Assembly: GCF_048128805.1 (NCBI RefSeq)
Contig: NC_135997.1
Coordinates: forward strand, 8,116,616 to 8,180,615
Length of the DNA stretch: 64,000 nucleotides
Direction: 5' to 3'
From: Centroberyx gerrardi
Lineage: Eukaryota > Chordata > Actinopteri > Beryciformes > Berycidae
Shown: piece by piece, positions 40,018 through 53,165 of the stretch
Position numbering within the stretch: position 1 is the stretch's first letter
Layout of the letters: every line of letters begins with the position of its first letter
The notes under the pieces: model-generated
Seen by the model: only the letters and a program-made list of their open reading frames with translations
The model's database searches: none
What the model was told of the DNA's origin: nothing
Program-made: the position numbers and the translations under genes

Positions 40018-40339
40018 TGCTGACCCTTATCTCCAGCCTGAAGGAGGGCCCCCGCATAGACATAGTCGCCACGGTTCTCCACGCCTCTTGATTACCGCTT
40101 TAGATCTCAGCAGGTGAAGGACAATGTTGTTCAGCATTGCGTGGGAAACCCAGCGTCTCCAGTCTTACAGCACATTTGCATTAGCTTGTAGCATCCCGAG
40201 TTCAATCCTCTCTATCTCTCCGCACCGAAAACCCCTAAGGAAAATATACATGGGTTCATTATGCATATTTCGGACTCTGTGTGGAAACCTTTCCCTGAGG
40301 GATGAATGTATGTTGATCAGCTTTAACTATGTATGATGT

Positions 40340-40389
<50 letters not shown>

Positions 40390-42130
40390 CTCTGTCGTTG
40401 AATGAGCCAGTGTTTGAAGCTGGCCATGTGAAATGCTATGTGGTACTGCTAACTGCAGTTCATTGTCTGCTAATATGCTCTGATGGGATATTTTCCTAGT
40501 GAGTGAATGGGCCAAGATGTTAGGCTCTTCAGGCTTCTATTTTTTTGCCCACCGAACCAGACTGTGTGTGTATGAGCGATGCATTATGTGTGTTTTTGTG
40601 CATGTGTTGGTGTGTGTGTGTAGTGTTAAGAATGGGCTTGTCAGAAGTGAATGATCAGACTAATCAGGTGGAACGCAGCAGACAGCGGGATTAAGACACA
40701 CTGAAGAGAGAAAGCCCAAATATAGCCAGGGTCAACACACACCTCACACCAGGGGAGAGCATGGGTCTGTGTGTGTTTGTGTGTGTGTTTGTGTGTGTTT
40801 ATGTGTGTGTGTGTGTGTGTGTGTGTGTTTGTGTGTGTTTATGTGTGTGTGTGTGTGTGTGCTGTAGACCCAATGATCCCAGGTCAAGCCAAGGACAGCC
40901 TCAGTCTTGTGATGTCCCATGATAGGCCTTATTCCATCTAAATGCTTTACAGCGTTATGACGTTTTTTAGTTTTGGGAAACCACGCGAGTTGCTGCACCT
41001 TTTTTTCCTTGAACACTTCTGAAGAGCCTTATCAGATGGGAGTTGAAAAGCAAACACACGCAAATCAACAGCAGGCTTCACACTGACATCCTGTATTATC
41101 TGCCCTTTCAGTTGGACAGCCCATTTGATTGCACCGCCTGTTAACAAACAAACAGCTCTTTAAAAGACAAACCATTTTACCAGCAGGCCTTAATAGCATT
41201 AACTATTAAGCAGAATGAGCAATTCTGGAATAGAGCCTGACACCTTGTTTACCTCCCATAACAATCAACCCATTTAACATAAATGAACCTTACAAGCTTA
41301 AACGGATAGAGCAGAGCAGAGCAGACAACAGCCACCGTTTATCTCCTCCATCTATCCATTTAGTTATCCAATCACTGATAAATGTACATTCATGGACTCA
41401 TTCACTCTGACAAATATTGATGTTGCTTTGGATTATAATGCTTTGGGATAAAAACAATCATCAATATTAATGGCCACTCTATTTGGAGATAATGCTCGGA
41501 TTCATTATCATCCATTAATGTTTGTTTACCTCATTTGATTTGATTATAACCTCTACAATGGCATATCATGCACTCCTCAACATTGTTTATGTGAGGACTC
41601 TTGAAAGAGGAGAGGCTAATCGAATTGAAAGTCAAATACACCCTGTGAAAGTTAACAATCTTAGCAGCTGTTATTTTCAATCAGTAGCATGCCATTGATA
41701 TTCTCATGACACTGCCAGGGCCAACTTTTATCACATTACACGTCATGTTGTTATCATACACCTCATTACACTTGCAATCAGACTGGCACAGCATTGCCAA
41801 ACGGTGTGAATCCAATTTTTCTTTCTTTTTCTCCTCGTTTCCCTCTTTCCCCCCAACGATTGTTTTTTTTTTTTGTCTTTCTCTCTTTCCTCTGCTCCTG
41901 TTCCTCCCTCCCTTCTTCTCTCTCGGCTGTCTCTCCAGAGCTGCTCTAATTAAACACGGGGTCGGTGGTGGTACAGAGTCTTCCAGCCGAGCAGAGGAGA
42001 AAGGCTCTAATTCCAGCTCTCAGGATGGAAGTCTGACACACAATGGCCCTGCCATCCTCTCTGCCCCCCATAGAGTCCCTACTGAAAGCCCTCTCCTCAG
42101 GCAGCTTTTTAATAGGCCTCCCCTTGCCCA

Positions 42131-42161
<31 letters not shown>

Positions 42162-44046
42162 CATACACATGTATAAACACAGACGCCTGGGCATACGCAC
42201 CTATGCAGCATCACACAAAAAACACATATGCACGTAGCACACACACACACACACACACACACGCAGCCATTGACCCCCTGTGTGTGTGTCTCTGTCACTT
42301 TGTGCTGCAGCTCACAGCTTTGGGCTTTTTGAAGTGCTCCTCAGGCCAGACGACAGCCTTTTTACTTTCCACGTCATGCAGAGACGTAACCACTAAGCTC
42401 AGGCTATACCACTCTGACTAGCCAGTATTGTTAAGAATAACACTCAAGAGTGTACTGTCTGGGACTGAAGGTTCCCGGCCATTTTCCCCACATGGTGTAT
42501 TTTTAAAAGCCCTCTTGTATGACTCTTTAGCATGAAAATGTATGACGGAAGCAATCAGTTCTGTCTGGATGTAGACTTCCTGTTCTCAACTGGGGTTTAG
42601 GTGTATAATTTATGGAAACAGCTGGATTTTATGATGTATGAGCAATTATTTTTACCCCCATTTGAGCTCAGTAACACCAATCACTAATTTTAGCTAGTAT
42701 ATATAATGATATAACTCACATGCTTTTATTTTGAAAACCTACTCTAAAGAGTCATACTTGTGCAACATATTTAGACGATAGTTATTTGACAGTAAGGTTA
42801 CTGCATGGTGAGTTGGGAATAGTAGGGGAGCTGATATCGAAGGTTGACTATAACTACTACTGACGTATGCATGTTATGAAATATATGTAATTATCCTTTC
42901 AGAGTGGGATATCTTTTTAGAGAGATGTCAATGACTGAACGCGTCTATGGGCTGTGTGTGTGGGTATGTGCTGTTGGAGGGCGGTGGGGGGTGGAGGTGG
43001 GTGTGTGTGGGTGTGTGTGTGTGTGTGTGTGTGTGTGGGGGGGGGCACTAAGCTGTATCCTGTGAGTCCAGGCTATTGGATCGTCGCTGATGTGTTTTTG
43101 CCCTGAATGATAATTCTGCCTGTTGGAAAGACTGGGGGGTTGTTGTGCAACATTTTGGCAGTCGGCTCTTCCCTCCTTTTCGTGCCATCTTCTCCCCTCC
43201 GTCACTCGCGCCTCTTTTTCCTCCCCGCCTCCCTCCTTCAATCCATCCTTCTCTTTTCGGATTGGAGATGCGCCTTCACAACACAAAGAGACAGTGTTCA
43301 GTCAGGAGGGGAAAAGAGAGAGAGAGAGAAAGAGAGCGAGAGAAAGCTAATCTGCTCAGCTCTACGCCCATTACGTATTGATCAGGGCTCTGGGTAGGGC
43401 GGGGAGGGCAAGTTTATGTTTGTATCTGTGTGGATGAGAGAGAGGGGGAGACAGAGGAAGAGAAAGCTGTCTGTTGTTTGGCCCTGTATTGCGGGCATCA
43501 GTGTGTTGATCTGATTTCTCCTCACTAATGAACAGGGTTGGTGGGGGATGGCTGTGGAACAGAGGCAGAAAATTAGGCAGCTGAAACAGCAGCCTGCCTG
43601 TGAAATCTCTCTGTGCTGATGTGTATAGACCATAAGCCCATTGATCTGTAGGGAGAATTAATTTGCTCTGGCACTAATGCAGGAGGGAGCTAACTTCATG
43701 TTGTTAGCCAACGTCAGATCCAAGCTATGTTCAATTAAGCCTGGTAACAAAGGCAATGCACCGCACTCACAATTGTCCCGCACAATTTGATCCGTGGGAC
43801 ACGCTTATATTTTAGTGTGTTTTGTAATTCATAGGCCTATCTAAGTGCAGGTGTGTGTTCTGATCAGCATTTTATGTCTGATTTTATAATTCAGGACCGA
43901 GCAGCAATTCAAAGGGCGCTATGTTTTGTGAAGTAATATGCATATTGCTCCACATGGTGTAAGCTTTTTATCATTATTACAGCATCCCACTCATCCAGCT
44001 ACAGTATGTGCCCCGGGGCAGGCCTACACCAGAGGATATTTATGTC

Positions 44047-44089
<43 letters not shown>

Positions 44090-44625
44090 ATATATGTATC
44101 TTTGCGTCAGGGGCTTTCCCAGGCTTTGCAGGTGATGAGCGCTCTGTCGGCTGAGATGTGTCTGTTCCCGTCACCCCTGGGGGATAGGGTGTGTGTCGGG
44201 GTGTGTCCCAGGGTGCGTGTCTGGGAAGATGTGATTTCCCAATGACAAAGCGCAGTAATAGCAGGCTAGGCTTTAGTCATAAAGCAATTGGGATAATCCA
44301 CTGGTTTACCAACAAAGCTCCCAGAACACCCACACAGTGAAGGGCCTGAGTCAGGCTCCAGAGGGGGAGGATGAAGAGAGTGGAAAGAAAGACCGAGAGG
44401 AAGGCAAAAAAAAGAAAAGAAGAAATAAAAAGCTGTGTTTTTTTTTCCCCAGACAAAGCAGTTTCAGAGTTTTGTAGCTTCCAGCTGGACACTTTGTTCT
44501 GACAATCTTTACCTGAACACGTGACACCACCCTACACAAGATTTGGACTCACTCTCAGGTGTTTACAGTCTCACTAAGTGAATGTGTGCCTGATAGACTT
44601 GCTGCTACTTGCCCCCGCTCTCCCC

Positions 44626-44626
<1 letters not shown>
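40016..44626. other. Gene-poor interval, microsatellites and possible regulatory stretches
   Basis: No supported exon. GT/CA tracts lie near 40341-40387, 40768-40860 (with T-interrupted higher-order pattern), 42129-42159, 42239-42262, 43000-43037 and 44056-44086. The stretches 41130-41700 and 43620-43790 are repeat-free and rich in TAAT and TGTTTAC-like words. Confidence 0.4.

Positions 44627-44694
<68 letters not shown>
44627..44694. repeat. (CA)n microsatellite, longest in the window
   Basis: About 34 uninterrupted CA units. Confidence 0.95.
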
Positions 44695-44698
<4 letters not shown>

Positions 44699-44853
44699 GT
44701 GAGCAGATGAAAACCGACAGCTAAGCACCTTTACTTGCAGGTGTTGGAACATGGTTCTGTGCTGCAGTGCATCTTAAAGAACCACATTGGACAGATATTC
44801 ATCTCACTCTCTCCTCCCGCTGTTACTCTGTTCTCATCTACCCTTCTTTCCTC

Positions 44854-44890
<37 letters not shown>

Positions 44891-47682
44891 CCCTCTCTCT
44901 CTCTCTCTCTGTCTACTTCCCATGAAATAAGGCTTGCGTTGCTGAATTCTTAAATCTTTTGTGGGGATAGGTGACGCTAGCTCATGTGAAGGTGCAATGT
45001 TTACCTTTACCCTAATGAAACACTTAATAGTGCACAATGCTACCTTGAGGCAAGAGAGCTGCACCTTGTTTGACTGCAAGAAAAAAAGGGCAACAGACAT
45101 TTTACATAAATAAAGCACTTCTAGCACTTCATATGCTGGAAATAGGTCTAAATATGAGGTATTGTTGACATAGTTCTGAATATTGAAAATTGTAAAACTG
45201 CATTTTGAACAAATAAATACTTTGTCCATAAGGGCTTGTTTTATACTGTTAAAGTGAAGAAGAGAAATAAGTGCATAAAAAATTTAAGAGCTCTTCAGAC
45301 CAACATTTGAACTCTTAGGAGTTCAAATGTTTTTTTTTTTGGTTGAAAAGTAACGGCAAAAATGATACGATAGTGAAAATGTTTAGGCTATTGCTTTACA
45401 TAATTAACTTTATTCAAAATAAGTATTGGGGGAAAAAATGCATTTTGTTAGTGGTACTGAATTGTAGAGTCTAGAGAAGTAGAGTCCCTGCTTGCCCCTC
45501 TTTACCTGCAGCTTGCGGTAACGCTCGAGACAAAAAAGGTATCAAAATGTTCCTCCATGCTCCGCTCACCAGCAGCACACAGTCTGCACAGTCAAAATCA
45601 TTTACTCAGTCCATTGTATATGTAAACATAGCAGCAAGGCATTATGATAAACAATGGCCTGTTTGAAAGGATTATTTTGAGTTGACCATTTCAATATATC
45701 TTTCTCTCTCACACATAACTAGATTGATTCATGCCTTATAATTACGTCTTGCAAATCAGTGGCAAAACTATAGGAGAAGTAAAATGGAACTGTATCATAT
45801 GGTATAGCATCATATGGTATAGCATCATATCGCACCGCATCGTATTGCATCTAGACAGGGCTGAATCAAACGGTATTGAATTATAGGCTGGGTAAAATGT
45901 ATCTTAAGTGCACTGAATCGTTGATGCTGTATCAAGATGTGTATTGAACTGGTCTCAGAAGGAGAGATACACACCCTTGGATAATAGCTGTTGAATTTCA
46001 CAGTAGTTATTTGAGGCTTGGTTGATGTCATCGGGGGGTGGGGGTGGGGGTGGGGGGGTATGTGCAGCGCCAGCAGGCAGCATTAGCTTGTTGACTTTGT
46101 CTCACACAGATAAACTAGTATATATATTGATGTATGTTGTAGAAAGCTTTTGTCTCATTCGTTTTTTGTCCTGATGAGTGGTCATGCATTTGACTTATTT
46201 TGCTTCTACTCATTTCTTGGCCTAACTACATAATATAATTTGTGGTCTTAGTGGACTCACAGTAACCCATTTGTATCCAATTCCATGTTCCTCCTTAATA
46301 ATAAGTCTTGCCTAATAATAACACACGGGTGGCAGCGCAGTAAGGCATAATAAGAGGCTGTCTGTAAAAATGTCATTTTCTAGAAGTTATCTTGGAACAC
46401 AGCAGCCATTCTTAGAGCCATTATATAATATACCAATAAAGCAAAATCTCTGTATTTCTCTCCCTCTCACCATCTTATTCTCTCTCTCTCTTTGGTGTCA
46501 ATGCAGTTGATTGTAGAGCTTGGCTGAGCCTCAGTAAGGGAGAACTGGCAGAAATCCATTAATATGCCATGCTTTTTTTCCTCATTAAGCCTGTTTGTTT
46601 ATGGTTTATCCACAACCCAAATGTCTGTATCAACTCAAAAAGGCATAAGAAATGCTAGTCCCTTCCTGTCTGTACTTCCCATTCCCCTCATTTCAACAAT
46701 CCCGTTCTCTTCCTTCCTTTCGCTTGCCTGCCTTTTAAGTCACTCCTCAAAGCGGTGTGTGCCATTAACCAACTGTCAATGTAAGGGTGCTTGGCACACG
46801 GATTAGATTTTGATGGCTCTTGCCGTCTGTGGAGGCTAGAGCTCTTCTGCAAAGGCGTCAAAACTTTTTTTTTCCAACCCAACTCAGAGAGATTTCGACT
46901 TCCTCCCTGTCATTTTATTACACTTTCAAATGAAGCATTACCCGGACACTCTGTCAGGTTTTAATGCATCAGAGAGAGAGCACATGTACTCGCCGAGGCC
47001 CACAAAGAACCCTCTAAGCACCTGTCCATGACTGAGGCTTGTAAATGTAATTGCAGGCTTCACCTCCTGGCTTTTAAGAAAAGAGGGCAGGAATGAGTAC
47101 AGACTGATGATTTTCAGTCTAATCATCGCCCTTAAATCTCTGCAGAGATGCTGCAGAGTCCAGAGAGAGACGGACGAGATCACTCTGTGTTAGTATGTGT
47201 GTAGGTGTGTGTGCATACTTGCTAGAGCAGAATTTATGAGCGCATATTAATATGTACTTCCAATTTAAGCGGTTGAATTACATCTGCCTGCATCCAGATG
47301 AGTGACCTTGGTGTGCTCCACTTACGCTTAAGGCAGAGATGGTTTGTTTGAACATGAGCTTCCTCTGTCCCTTGAGCCCTGGAATACACACACACACACG
47401 TCCATATAACCGCACACGCATGCTTTTTCTCTGGAAACACTCAGTACTAGTAATGAGACTAAGTGTGGCCAGGCGGATGGACAAATGAATGAAAACAAGC
47501 TACAGAATCACTGGCTGTGTTTGCTCTGCCTCCACTAATTCAAAGAGACCATCTTATAAATTGAGAGGATGGGATATACATCAGAATAGCAAGAGGCTCC
47601 TCTTTGTTGCGCCCCATTCTCAAACCAAATCACACCCCAACCCCCCCCTCAGAACACTAACCCCGAGGACAGAATGTTTCCC

Positions 47683-47722
<40 letters not shown>

Positions 47723-48570
47723 CAGAGCTGGGTTGCTAGGAGGTGCGAGTTTTCGGGAGGTCCTGCTGAAAGCAAATGAAGGAGCACTTGTGTCAACAGA
47801 GCCACAAAGCCTCCTGGCCAAACATCCACAGCGCTGCCTCACCTCGCTGCGAGGAGGCAGCAGCCGCGCTCTCGCAGCGCCGCGCTTCTTCTTCATGTGC
47901 AGATCCGGGAGATGAAAAGCCCTTTTCATATCACTCTTTGTTGTTGACTTGAAAAGTTTCTGCTGTTGTTGACGTGAGACGTTTCTCTTGCCTCCGGCGG
48001 AGTGGCACTGCTTAAAGTTGTACACTCAAAATGGGAATTTTGAATGATCGCCAAATTGCTGATGTATAATGTTGTGTAATTTTGAACAGTTTGGGCAGAC
48101 GAAGTTTCTGGCATTCCTGCCCTTATGCTTCAGTACTAAATCCTGTGCTCATTCTGCTGTAGTAAGCCCTGTGTGCGTCTCTATGTTTGTGTGTAATAAT
48201 GTATGTGTGTGACCTTTAGATGAATGCCTATAAGCAGTGCTGCACTTATAGCTACCAGGGAAGAAAGAGACCATTAAATAAAACTGTCTGTGAGAGAGAT
48301 GACAGCATGGGAAGCACATGAGCAAAACAACTGCACTGTATTTCTGTGCACGTGTGTGTATGTTTTATGATGGGGGCGTGAGATTGTCATTCCTCAGTGG
48401 ATAAAGTAATTATTGTCCATCCAGCGAATCGTAAACAAGGGAAAAGTAATCACCCTTCCCCCATCCATCTCTGTTTTATTCTCTCTCGATGATAGCTGAT
48501 CTTATCACACAGAGCATGAATCGTGTATCGTGGCCCTGTATATGTGCATGGAAACATCATGCTCTGTGTG

Positions 48571-48601
<31 letters not shown>

Positions 48602-49117
48602 ATGCTGCAGCTCATTGGTGCCTCAGATCTTAAGCCCAGAGCAGTAGTTAGTCCAGATGTTCAGTCTCTACAGCAACAAACGACTTTGGAAACTTTCCCA
48701 CATGCTATCTGGAGTGGTTGACTCTGCGCTGGCCTCAAACTTCAAAACAACCAAGTTCCAAAAATAGCCCCGGAGCTCTTAATCATTCTGCAGACTCTTA
48801 ACTTCTCTGATACTCCGCTCACAGGGCACAGGACACATATCAGCCCCAACCCAGTCATGCTCTAAGTACCAAAGACATCTCATGCGCTCTTAGGCTAGAT
48901 TCACATAAGCATTACGCATCTGATTTTTAGCTCTTTGCAGCCCACTTCTTCATCATCTTCTCATGTTTACTCGAACCATGAGAAACCCCAATTAATCGAA
49001 GTTTTCCGTGTTTAAAAACCCAGCTAAAGAGTAGACTCTGGGGTTAAAAAGCCAAGATGCTGTGGTTTCCAACATGAAAAAGAACATCCCAAGACTACAT
49101 TTTCTGTGCAGTAATAT
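44695..49117. other. Gene-poor interval downstream of sema6d
   Basis: No supported exon. Contains a (TC)n tract at about 44851-44911, a 13-bp perfect hairpin with a T-run at 45302-45341, a short tandem repeat of about 15 bp at 45797-45830, a G-run cluster at 46034-46058, a (GT)n tract at 47684-47714 and a GC-rich patch at about 47820-47890. Confidence 0.4.
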
Positions 49118-52034
49118 TTTATTTCAACTATACATGCCGTGTTAAAAAAATCAACGAAAAATATCATGAAACAAAGACCATCATTATTATTTACACATTC
49201 ACAGTACAACTTTACAACATATCTACACGCTCAAATACTCTGGAGAACATATATACAGCTGGCCTTGCATCGCCATGTTGCACAGTATTTAAATCAAAAG
49301 TACATGTTGACAAAATCTGGTTCATCTGCACTTACACGGAGCTCAGACTGAAATATAAAGGCTTCAATTGAGATTGCAACAGAAAGACCCAGTTCATATT
49401 GCAATGTACAAGGCAGTTGAGCACAACCGGTATGCGACGATATCGTGTGTATGCGTGTGTGTTTGCGTGTGTGTCTGCGTATAAAAGAGAGCCCAAACAC
49501 TGGTTAGATGACTGGCAGAAAGTCTTTACATACAATCATCACTTGTAAACAAAATGTGGCTTTGGGCTCAAACAGGCAACTGACACTCAGAAGGATTACA
49601 GATATCGCCCAAATTATGTACCCATCGCTAAGAGAAACCGCCCCTCGGTCGTCCCGTCTGGCCATTAGAAACAATCCCTGTCACCGCGCAATCCCGGGGA
49701 ATTACAGATTCTGCATGACCACTGCCCGTGCCAGTAGACGGCTTTTATGTGAACACTGCGTTAATACGTTGGCTGTGGGCCGGATGTGCCGCGCTGAGCC
49801 GTCTGCCAGAGCAGCGAGGTCTAGCCACCCTACATCCCACTGTCATGAAAAATACATTCACTGCATGGCACCTTTACGTGGTAGATTAACACCCTTCTTT
49901 TCAACACCGGGCAGAAAAGAAGAAAATCAATTCATGCCCAAAATAAACGTTTTTTTGACTTCTCTCTTCTGTATGACTTGCATTCTCGAGCGGAATGTTT
50001 GTCAGATAATTTGTTTTCCACCTCATCTCAGTTTAGGATTAGGTAGTGATGTATCAACACACGTCTTGCTGAATTTCAAACAAATTGCTTATAAAAAAAA
50101 TTGTTTATATAGTATATGACAATAAGATACTGAGGACCAATTGACATTGCCAATATTATATACTGTAGTAGATCATTTGTTGAATAAGGCACACAATGCA
50201 CAGATTCAGGTTCACTTTGCCTAAAAATATTTATACTCCTATTTATAAGTATGTACAGGATCTTGTCATTCCCAGCATGACTCATTAGGACACATTGGTA
50301 AATGTTGTGTTGATTGTACACTGGCCACTTGCAGGGAAACTGCACAGGGAGCACGGGCTGCAGAACCAGCATGACACATGACAGAGCTGTTACATCCAAG
50401 TATTGTTCTAAGGTCAGTTTAATATACCTTTTTTTTTTATAGGATTAATGCAGGAAGAATTCAACACAAGTCTAGTTTTGTGTTTACAAAAAGCTGCTAT
50501 TAGGGGACACACTAGTTTGACAGGGGACAACTGCCCTGAAACTTTGAAGTCATATACATGGGCTAATCCATTGGTGCTGCTTTAATTTCACATGGGAAAT
50601 GTCTTAAAGGAAAACAGTAGAACATTATCAAGGCAAACCATTTTGTTCAAAATTTATTTATACTAGGAGATGAGAAATGTACTGTGTTTTCTTAATACCA
50701 TTGCTACATAAAGAAAGGAGTCTCTTGAGCCACCAGTATAATTCCTATAAAGGGGCAGCAGAGGTAAGGGGAGGTTTCAGTCCTGGAGAGAGGCGTTTCC
50801 CCCCCCCCCATGTATCTATCCACTCATATCTAACAGTGCATTTGATTGGTGCGTGCGCAACTTAATCTGCAAGTCTCGGCCTCTGCCTGCACTATGACAC
50901 ATACACGCACACACACAGGCACACCCAAGTCAAGAGACATCCCAGTCTAGGGAGGGAAAAAACAATGCATCAGAGACCATCGCACGACAGGCAGCTTTAT
51001 CTAAAACCAATAGCAGCAAATGTACTTAGTAACATGTCCCAGTGAGTTACAGAGAGTCCCTGTCCCAGCAGATACCCAGACTGACACAACCTAACCTCAC
51101 CCATTACCAAACACACTGCCCTTCTACTGACTGGAGGGCCACACTCAAGTTAATACACAGAGAAATGTGGTTTAGGCTAGGTTTAGATGGGTTTAAAATG
51201 AGACCAAATAAGAGATAATCTTGATGTTGAAAATGGGCGACAGTGACTTAGGTCTTAGACAGGTCTTAAGGTGCATCATATGGCGTGTGGCACCACTCTT
51301 GATTACCAGGTGCGAGGGCCTAAAATGTGCCGCCTTTACACCGAGCTGCTTTCCAACCAACACACACACACACACACACACACGTAAACACAATCATTTA
51401 CACTCTTAACTGTTTCCCTGTTAGCGTCCTGCCAGATTCAGCTGTTCGTGGTCACACGTATCTCAAGCAACATGCATACTATGATTTTTGAGTTTCCTCT
51501 CCTTTCCTTTCCTCTCCTCTCCCCCCCCCAGCCATCTTACTGACACAGGCATTTCTCTCCTCTCTGTTCAGTTCACATTAGTGGGAAGACAGTGCTCAAA
51601 GGCAGTGACAAATGAGACCCATTCTTCAAGTATTCCACTGGGTTGGACCTGGTACCACACACACAGACTGCGTAATGGCCCTCGCCGGTGTCGTAAACCT
51701 CGTACCCAACACGGGAACAGGCTACACACGAGCCCAGATACAGCGGGGAGCAGCAGGTTCCCTACTGTCCACTGTTCGTAGGCCGGGCTACCAAGACGAG
51801 GGAGGGAGATGGAGACTTAGGGAGCGATCAAGCCCCAAGGAGTATCTTTGGCCACATGTGTGATATTCCCTTTTTTGTGTGAGTGAATGTGCATATCATT
51901 CAAAGGGGGAACACACCTCAACACACAAACACACACTAGGCCCTACCCCGTCCTTAGGCCCCCTAGGCCTCAGGGCTCCAAACTCAACAGTCAAGTCCTA
52001 GAGCTCACAAGAACTCACAAGTGTCCATGCTCGT
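49118..52034 (-). other. Probable sema6d 3' UTR
   Basis: Follows the sema6d stop codon on the minus strand. AATAAA hexamers on that strand lie at 50653-50658 and 49118-49123, giving 3' UTRs of about 1.4 or 2.9 kb. Long 3' UTRs are usual for this gene. The plus-strand open frame of about 200 codons at 49508-50119 has no domain and is treated as chance. Confidence 0.5.
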
Positions 52035-53165
52035 TTAATAGCTGTACTTATTGACCACTCTCATCTGTGAAGTCTGTGGTGAAAACCCATTGGGTTTAGG
52101 GGGCACGTCCGGCTTTAATGATGGGGTCCGTTTCAACCCCGTGCGGGGGAGTGAGCCATGCCCACTGTAGCTGCTCTGTCGGGATACAGAGGGGGGGTGG
52201 GGCGAGTGCATTCCTGCCCCCATCGCTCCGCCATGGGAGTCCAGTCTGGAGGGGGGTGTTGGGGGCATGTAACCCCCTCTGTTCATACTGTGTTGGCGAG
52301 ACACAGACACCCCCATGGTTACCCCATTTGGTGAGGTGGAGAGGGAGTGCCTTTGGGAGGCACTCCGGTGGAGGTGGTACCCCCCTCTCTGCCTCTCCAG
52401 GGTGCCCCCCATGCTCAGGCTGCCCGTCGGTGTGGTGGGCGTGGTGGGCATGGGCACGTCTACCCTCTTGGTGGGGCTGTGCCGGGGCAGGGACGAGGAG
52501 GGAGAGTACAGGGAGGCCTCTCGGCTGGGCACCTTGGGGGGCATTTCAGTCAGGGCCTCCATGGGCTCCAGCATGAGGTGCTGCCTCGGGCGCGGCCCTG
52601 ATCCCTCCTGAAGGATGGCCTTGGGGTTGGCTCCAGAGTCGTTGAGGTGTTTCAAAAGGTCATTCAAGGTGTTCCGGGCATCCACAGACCTCTTTTGGTC
52701 CTTCCTACTTCCCTTAGAGTCCGTGTTCTTCAGTTTCTTTTCCGAGGAACGTGGCAGTGTATCATCTCCAATGTCAAGGTGAGTGAGGTCATGTGTGGCG
52801 TTGGGTAGGACAACGGCGCTGGGGATGTGGGAGTGTCCCAGGGCGAGGTGAGGGTGGTGGGAGTTGGAGTGAGGAGGAGGAGGCGAGGAAGGGAGGTACT
52901 GAGGGCTCTTGGCTGACGTGTTGGACTCTTTGCGGGAGCCGCTGACCTTCCCGTGACCCCTCTCCCACTGGTTTTTGATGGGCTGTAGGCCTTTCTGCTG
53001 CAGGACGGGGGTGGACTCAGGCGTAGGCAGGGCAGCCAGCTCAGGGGGCTGACAGCCGTCCCGCAGGATCATGGTCTTGGTGTCACCGTTGGGTGTGTTC
53101 AAGTCCTTGCCATTGCTCAGCAGATTGGTGTACAGCTTGGGAGAGTCGATGCTGGGCTGGTACTC
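52035..53165 (-). CDS. sema6d: sema6d exon 19, cytoplasmic tail
   Basis: This 1,131-bp terminal exon encodes 376 residues. It contains Pro-rich PPKV, SSPPPP and PPKP motifs that fit the SH3/Abl- and Ena/VASP-type interactions described for class 6 semaphorins. The exon is GC-rich, which explains the long antisense open frames on the plus strand between 52118 and 52611. Confidence 0.95.
   Translation of the reverse strand, partial: EYQPSIDSPKLYTNLLSNGKDLNTPNGDTKTMILRDGCQPPELAALPTPESTPVLQQKGLQPIKNQWERGHGKVSGSRKESNTSAKSPQYLPSSPPPPHSNSHHPHLALGHSHIPSAVVLPNATHDLTHLDIGDDTLPRSSEKKLKNTDSKGSRKDQKRSVDARNTLNDLLKHLNDSGANPKAILQEGSGPRPRQHLMLEPMEALTEMPPKVPSREASLYSPSSSLPRHSPTKRVDVPMPTTPTTPTGSLSMGGTLERQRGGYHLHRSASQRHSLSTSPNGVTMGVSVSRQHSMNRGGYMPPTPPSRLDSHGGAMGAGMHSPHPPSVSRQSSYSGHGSLPRTGLKRTPSLKPDVPPKPNGFSPQTSQMRVVNKYSY

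Noticed and set aside
40768-40860. CRISPR-like regularly spaced repeats
   Set aside because: The periodicity comes from T-interrupted GT dinucleotide repeats; there are no unique spacers and the genome is eukaryotic.
45302-45341. Rho-independent terminator
   Set aside because: The hairpin and T-run look right but the sequence is vertebrate nuclear DNA, where this mechanism does not operate.
49508-50119. Plus-strand open frame of 203 codons
   Set aside because: Lies opposite the presumed sema6d 3' UTR, has no recognisable domain or supporting splice or initiation context, and its composition is unremarkable.
52118-52611. Long plus-strand open frames of up to 152 codons
   Set aside because: They are antisense shadows of the GC-rich last coding exon of sema6d, with Trp/Gly-rich composition and no domain.
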